Source: Ignelater luminosus
Taxonomy: Eukaryota > Arthropoda > Insecta > Coleoptera > Elateridae
Reading direction: 5' to 3'
DNA length: 64,000 bases
Assembly (NCBI GenBank): GCA_011009095.1
Contig: VTPC01090587.1
Coordinates: forward strand, 398,225 to 462,224
The notes beneath the pieces were generated by a model. That model searched no databases. It worked only from the letters and a program-made list of their open reading frames with translations, and was not told where the DNA came from. Below, piece by piece: positions 59,940 to 64,000 of this stretch. Each line of letters begins with the position of its first letter. Position 1 is the stretch's first letter. The position numbers and the translations under genes were made by a program.

Positions 59940-60866
59940 GAACAAGTACTGTATACAGAATGTCCATTGGCCCTTCATTTTTGCCATTGTTCTCTTACTG
60001 GACTGCTGTCAAGGTCTCTGTCAATCTTGTCTGATTATAAATTTGAAAATAAAATAAGAAATTAATTATAAAGGCAGGTTAGTACTCTAATTATAATACT
60101 AGGAATATCTATGGAGTGCAGTGAATAAGACAATTTGATTGTATACAAATATGAATTTATATTCAGCAAACCAAAAGAAATTTATTGTGATAAACATTCT
60201 AACCAGAAAGAATTTCATTTTCTTGTTCTACATTTTAATTTTCATTGTCGAGTATTAAACAGATGCTTCTTTGTTACATGACCAAGGGGATTTTAACACA
60301 CTTTGACAACTGATATTTTAAGATCAGCAATAATAACACAATATTATACTAAAATTTTATTTCGTAAAATAAAATATTACACCTATATAATTTCACCACA
60401 TTTAATTATTACAAATTCTTCTACAATTTGGTAAAAAGTTGAATATTTCATCCTCAGGGCAACAAAAGGCACGAAATCTTAAAACTCTTACAATTAACTA
60501 ATAAGATCCACTATAGTCTACAAAACATAGAAATAAAAAGAAATTTCTAATCTACAGACATTTTATTCTCATTAAGAGACTTTTGTAGCAGTTTTATAAA
60601 AAAAGGTACTAAAATAAAATACTTGAAAGCATTATCAATTAGTTGCAATACAAAATTAATAAAAAAATTAAAACATGTAATGGTTTCTTATAAAAATTTA
60701 AAAATAAAACCCAATTACACATTTAAAAAAAAATTTAAAATTAAAAAACTTGCATACATACATCAAAAGAATTAAATTTAAAATACACTGGTAAAAAACC
60801 AAAATACACAAATAAAGAAAACTAAAGGGTAACTTTGTAAATTGGTTTTCAGTTTCCCTTTTATAT
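59940..60866. other. Intergenic DNA and 3' UTR of the minus-strand phosphatase gene
   Basis: AT-rich. No ORF. The part next to 60866 is the downstream, untranslated part of the phosphatase exon. The exact poly(A) site cannot be chosen among many AATAAA-like signals. Confidence 0.4.
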
Positions 60867-62554
60867 CTACCTCCCTAATCTGGTTCTTAATCTATCTAAA
60901 GATGTTCTTTCAGTCCTTCGTACAGGTTGATACTTGGCTCGATTTTTACTTCCATGTGGACGACCTCTTCCTCTCTTTACGACGGTTTCATCTTTCTTAA
61001 CCTTCTTCTCAATCCGTTTTACATTCTCTTGATCAGTATGCCTTAAGCTCCTTCTTAAGTTATCTTCAATCCTTTCTTGTTGCTTTGTTTGTTTTAATTC
61101 CATTTGTAAAGAATCTTTAAGTCTCCCTCTCATTTTTAATACATTACGACCTTTTTGGTTTGGCGTTTTGGCATTCAATGAATTCTTGTGTTTGATTATG
61201 CTACGAAACATGGATGCGTTAATCCATTCAACTTTTGTGCAGTTACTTGTAGTGGCTTTTACCGCAACAGTTGATTTTTTAAAAGCTACATTTTGATTTT
61301 GATCCTGCTTTGTTTGAGCAGTTAACTTTTTACTCGGTTTAGATGAATCTGGCTTCTGAATTGTTGTATGTCTAATTCTAAGTTGCCTTGGGGTATCCCC
61401 ACTATTTTCTCTTTCTAAGTCGGATCGAGTCTCTTTTTGCTTAGGACACATTTTTCTTGTATTCTTTACTAAACTATTCTTTTGCTCTACAGTACTTTTT
61501 GAATTTCTGCTTCTTAAAACAGGTCGTTCAGTCTGTTCTGTAAACTTCTTATTTTTTGCTTTGGTACTTGGAACTATTTGTTCTTTTTCAGACTGTTCAT
61601 CATCCACATCATTTGAACTTGAAGAAATTTCATTAATTTGCACATTTTCATCATTTTTGCTCAATTCTTTATTTAATACGCAAGTTTTTTCAGATTCTCC
61701 TAATTTCTCAGAAGTAGAGGAGTGATTAGCTTCTCGAGGATCAAAGCTGGTGCTTTCTCTTGTCCTTGGTACAAAAGCTCTATCCAAGTCATCTGTACTT
61801 GTACCAACTTCACATATGGAGGAATTTACAGTACTAGAGGAATGTTTATCCTGCATTATGGTTTGTAAAATTGGCGAGTTTTTCACTGCATGTTCAGCTG
61901 ACATTCTTCTTAAAATATCACTGGCACTAAATATACCACTGTCTTTCTCACATAGATCTACTTGAATACTCTTGTCTATTCTTTTATCCTGAATATTGTC
62001 TATACAAGTACGTTTTGGAGCCATGGGAAGGTCACCTTCATAACGTGTAACAATTTCCAAACCACTGTCAGGATAAGCTTTTCTCTTACGATTTTGTAAG
62101 ACTTGTGCTCTAGGGGGACCTGGTGGATCGAGTAATAGTGTGATAACAGAGGTGTTATCAGCACGCATTTTGGTGTTTGACCATCTTTCTAAAGCTTTTT
62201 CAACTAAACATTTGCTGGGATTTATCCAAACTTTATTTGGATCATCACTTAAAGCAGCATTTTCATTATGTTTTTCAGCATGTTGCACTATATGCACTGC
62301 CATTTGTGGACTTAACATATTATAAAGACCATCAGTTCCAAATATCAAACATCTGAAGCAATTTGTGTCAATTGGAATTACTGTACAATCAGGATCTGGA
62401 GAAACCACAAATTCATCCAATTGGGAATTATAGGACCATAAGTCACCTAAGCTTCTTGCTACAGCTAAAAATGGAATCTCATCTATTGGTGTTGATCGAC
62501 GTATAGGACCTTGATGACCTAGACGTGGTCGATTCCATACCACTCTTGGTACAC
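60867..62554 (-). CDS. PPM1D/Wip1-like PP2C protein phosphatase, last exon (5' part outside window)
   Basis: A single large minus-strand exon starts after a TATAG acceptor at 62554 and encodes the last 561 complete residues. The PP2C part reads VPRVVWNRPRLGHQGPIRRS, EIPFLAVARSLGDLWSYN, the metal-binding FGTDGLYNMLS and the final RADNTSVITLLLDPPGPP. WNRPR and the PFLAVARSLGDLWSY block point to PPM1D (Wip1), the phosphatase that turns off the p53/ATM damage response in vertebrates; the role here is inferred. About 400 residues of basic, Ser-rich, probably disordered tail follow. It contains an AT-hook (KRGRGRPHGSKNR, around 60940-60981), suggesting chromatin association. Upstream exons (DxD/DG motifs of the N-terminal half) were not found up to 64000, so they lie in a distant part of the gene outside the window. 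Confidence 0.85.
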
Positions 62555-63999
62555 CTATACCAAATTATAACATGTTAAAAGCCAAAATAAATTTAAATAG
62601 TCGGTAATTCATTGCTAAACATACTAAGAAATACTAATTATAGTTATTACATTATAGTATACACTTTAAGCTTTTCTGTTTTATGCTTTTAATCTATTCA
62701 TTATTTATTTTAGATACACTCCTGTAATAACATTTTCTTTCATTATTTATTCTTAAAAAAACTTACACAAAATGAAACTCATTTTATTCATGTTTTACTT
62801 TCAAGATTTATAACAAAAACAAAAATCTGGCAGTCAATTAGTCAAAAAGTTGTCAAATTTCCAGACGTAGAGATCATCAGCTCTGACAATGCAGCTGCTG
62901 TTCACTTCTTTTTCTTCCATATTTACAAAATCTAGCACCATTTGTTGATTTAAGATGTTTGCCAATAGAATAAATAAGATAAAAGAGATAAGAACTGCTT
63001 GTGACCAGCAGTTGCAGCAATAGTAGATTACATACATTTTTTAATGCGTTGAAAACGTTAATTATTACATGAAACACCTAATGCACATTTTATTATTTGT
63101 CTTTACGTCAAATTAGGGAATTCGTACATGTTTATTTTAGCACGAGTGCAAGGTAGGCTGTAAAAGGTAGGTCCTCCTAAGAATTTCTTGATCACCAACA
63201 TAAATTGTTACAAAATAATGAAAATAACATTGCACATATTAATCTATCCCAAATTTTTGGCTGTTAATTGTTGCTAATAGGGTGGTCTACCTTTCATAGC
63301 ACACAGTATTATTATTTACGGACTATGGCACAAGTGGCCACGAACTCATCACCTGGTGTTTTACTTTTGAACTATCTTAATATGAACATTAGTACACAAT
63401 TCCCTTTTAAAATGTACCATTTCTACATTCTTGGGATAATATTTAACAAAACTTATTAGAAATCTGCATGATACCATACAAAAATAACCTACACTAACTG
63501 CAACTTCCATAAAAAAAATCTTAACATGATGTTGGGAATAAGAAATAATCAAAGCTAAGTGTCAGAAATTTATCTTTTCTTCAAGTTTAGCCCTTAAAAT
63601 ATTAGGTACTTATGTTATCAGGCAATGGAGTTAAAACTAAATTCATTCTTGTAACCAGAATAGAAAAATGAAAGGTTCCAAAGATGAGCCATAAATGTAA
63701 TTTATTAAGATATCTCTGTTCAAATTTTTGGTACTTAAAACTTGTTTGAACTAGTGATGTGCGTTGACACGTCAACAATTTGTCAACAATTGATTTTTCA
63801 CATCAAAAATGTCAACAATGTCGACAATGTGTCAACTTTACAAATAAAGTAGGATTCTGCACATTTTTCGTTAAACCTAACCTGTAAACGCAGGTGCTAA
63901 AATAAGCTAAAATGTCTAGTAAGATCATTAATAAGATGTTCAAGACGATTCCTGAATCAAAATGGCTGAAAGGCCCAAGAATAAGAATTTTGATCAATT
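62555..63999. other. Probable intron of the phosphatase gene, with repeats
   Basis: No PP2C exon was found by reading the minus strand. It contains the inverted relative (63190-63325) of the 42305 repeat. At 63755-63860 there is a GTCAACAATTTGTCAACAAT direct-repeat cluster just after TAGTGATGTGCG, which looks like a hAT left end. Confidence 0.35.
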
Positions 64000-64000
64000 G

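Noticed and set aside
62834..63077. Minus-strand ORFs upstream of the phosphatase exon
   Set aside because: I looked for the missing N-terminal PP2C motifs here and found none. The frames are hydrophobic/low-complexity and lack matching splice sites.

Overview
The window looks like nuclear DNA of an insect. It is strongly AT-rich, the genes have GT-AG introns, one gene carries a ZAD domain (an arthropod zinc-finger module), and the gaps are packed with insect-type transposon debris: mariner, hAT-like, pogo-like and fold-back MITEs, non-LTR retrotransposons and DUF4817-type helix-turn-helix ORFs. The order cannot be fixed by eye. The very short introns (54-56 bp) in the ZAD gene would fit a beetle, but this is a guess.

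Layout, left to right. 1-1673: the 3' end of a plus-strand gene of unrecognised family, with a MITE in its intron. 1674-5567: intergenic, with a GC-rich tract and a hAT-like TTF-domain remnant. 5568-7660: a ZAD/C2H2 zinc-finger gene in three exons. 8200-14100: transposon-rich, with minus-strand LINE fragments, a pogo-like MITE and a 1.27 kb inverted-repeat element carrying an intact 80-residue helix-turn-helix ORF. 17183-19560: the mitochondrial phosphate carrier (minus strand). 19560-33490: a long gene-poor stretch holding a mariner deletion copy nested inside another MITE, a hAT MITE with perfect 8-bp target duplications, a 577-bp fold-back element and a small THAP-domain gene or pseudogene. 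33490-38485: a 1252-residue membrane protein resembling PRRT3/PRRT4, for which two small upstream coding exons were assembled by eye. 44400-50516: the DCAF1 (VprBP/mahjong) subunit of CUL4-DDB1 ubiquitin ligases, in three exons. 50517-60180: repeats again, including a second copy of the 11.2 kb element, a Myb/SANT-like remnant, a hAT MITE, a broken cecropia-type mariner and a LINE RNase H fragment. 60867-62554: the large last exon of a PPM1D/Wip1-like PP2C phosphatase (minus strand) with an AT-hook in its tail.

The five recognisable host genes (transcription factor, phosphate carrier, receptor-like membrane protein, ubiquitin-ligase receptor, PP2C phosphatase) are unrelated in function and form no operon-like unit. 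The most unusual material is the transposon layer: a TIR family encoding only a DNA-binding domain, a nested insertion whose empty site is preserved 20 kb away, a THAP ORF flanked by mirrored CRE-like sites and inverted repeats, and several palindromic families with two or more copies. All gene models were assembled by reading splice signals and frames by eye, with no transcript evidence or database search.
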